Shown in pieces: positions 6,163 through 6,189 of a stretch of DNA of 6,189 bases (position 1 is its first letter; each line of letters opens with the position of its first letter). This DNA is from Verrucomicrobiota bacterium (GTDB taxonomy: Bacteria; Verrucomicrobiota; Verrucomicrobiia; Limisphaerales; UBA1100), in NCBI GenBank assembly GCA_015660155.1, contig DQLO01000389.1, forward strand, positions 1 to 6,189, read 5' to 3'. The notes under the pieces were generated by a model. It searched no databases and was not told where the DNA came from. It worked only from the letters and a program-made list of their open reading frames with translations. Made by a program: the position numbers and the translations under genes.

Positions 6163-6189
6163 TTAGCGAAGCAGTTGCTTCTCCAAGTA
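6163..6189 (-). CDS. Possible C-terminal end of a convergent gene, cut by the window edge
   Basis: On the minus strand the frame is open from the window edge to a TAA (complement of 6163-6165) and reads Y-L-E-K-Q-L-L-R-stop. The only support is its position: it would end just past a terminator that looks bidirectional, as expected for a gene convergent with the aminotransferase. Eight residues are too few to assign a family, and an open frame of this length easily arises by chance. Confidence 0.3.
   Translation of the reverse strand, partial: YLEKQLLR

Overview
The window looks like chromosomal DNA from a Verrucomicrobia-type bacterium (planctomycete/verrucomicrobial lineage). This rests on the wording of the ClpP and RNase III proteins, the Gly/Pro-rich exported paralogs at the left end, and a zinc-ribbon protein of a kind I recall from such genomes. 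The phylum is an inference. The DNA is moderately GC-rich and almost all genes lie on the + strand.

Left part (1-1463): two tandem paralogous genes. The first is cut by the window edge; the second is complete and has a signal peptide. Both have a Gly/Pro-rich linker with D-P-x-T-G motifs followed by a conserved C-terminal domain of about 70 residues. That domain's pattern vaguely recalls the short STN/secretin N-domain fold. I cannot name their function.

Middle part (1561-2862): a small CxxC...CxxC protein of unknown function that appears to start at a TTG behind a good Shine-Dalgarno, followed 3 nt later by rnc (RNase III). The rnc stop codon lies inside a 50-bp element (2858-2907) built of two tandem 19-bp hairpins of identical architecture inside a short outer stem. 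The hairpins differ by paired, structure-preserving substitutions. This looks like a small mobile or REP-like palindromic repeat that landed on the 3' end of rnc.

Right part (2980-6125): clpP and clpX, 2 nt apart, encode the peptidase and unfoldase of the ClpXP protease. All catalytic and nucleotide-binding motifs are present. A class I/II PLP-dependent aminotransferase follows 39 nt later. The clpP leader contains a 12-bp direct repeat at a 20-bp period and poor-to-fair promoter hexamers. A strong hairpin/U-tract terminator overlaps the aminotransferase stop codon and reads as bidirectional; the last 27 bases may be the 3' end of a convergent gene.

No RNA gene, CRISPR array, transposase or defence system is visible. 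The most notable non-routine items are the double-hairpin element that supplies the rnc stop, and the uncharacterised tandem exported paralogs.
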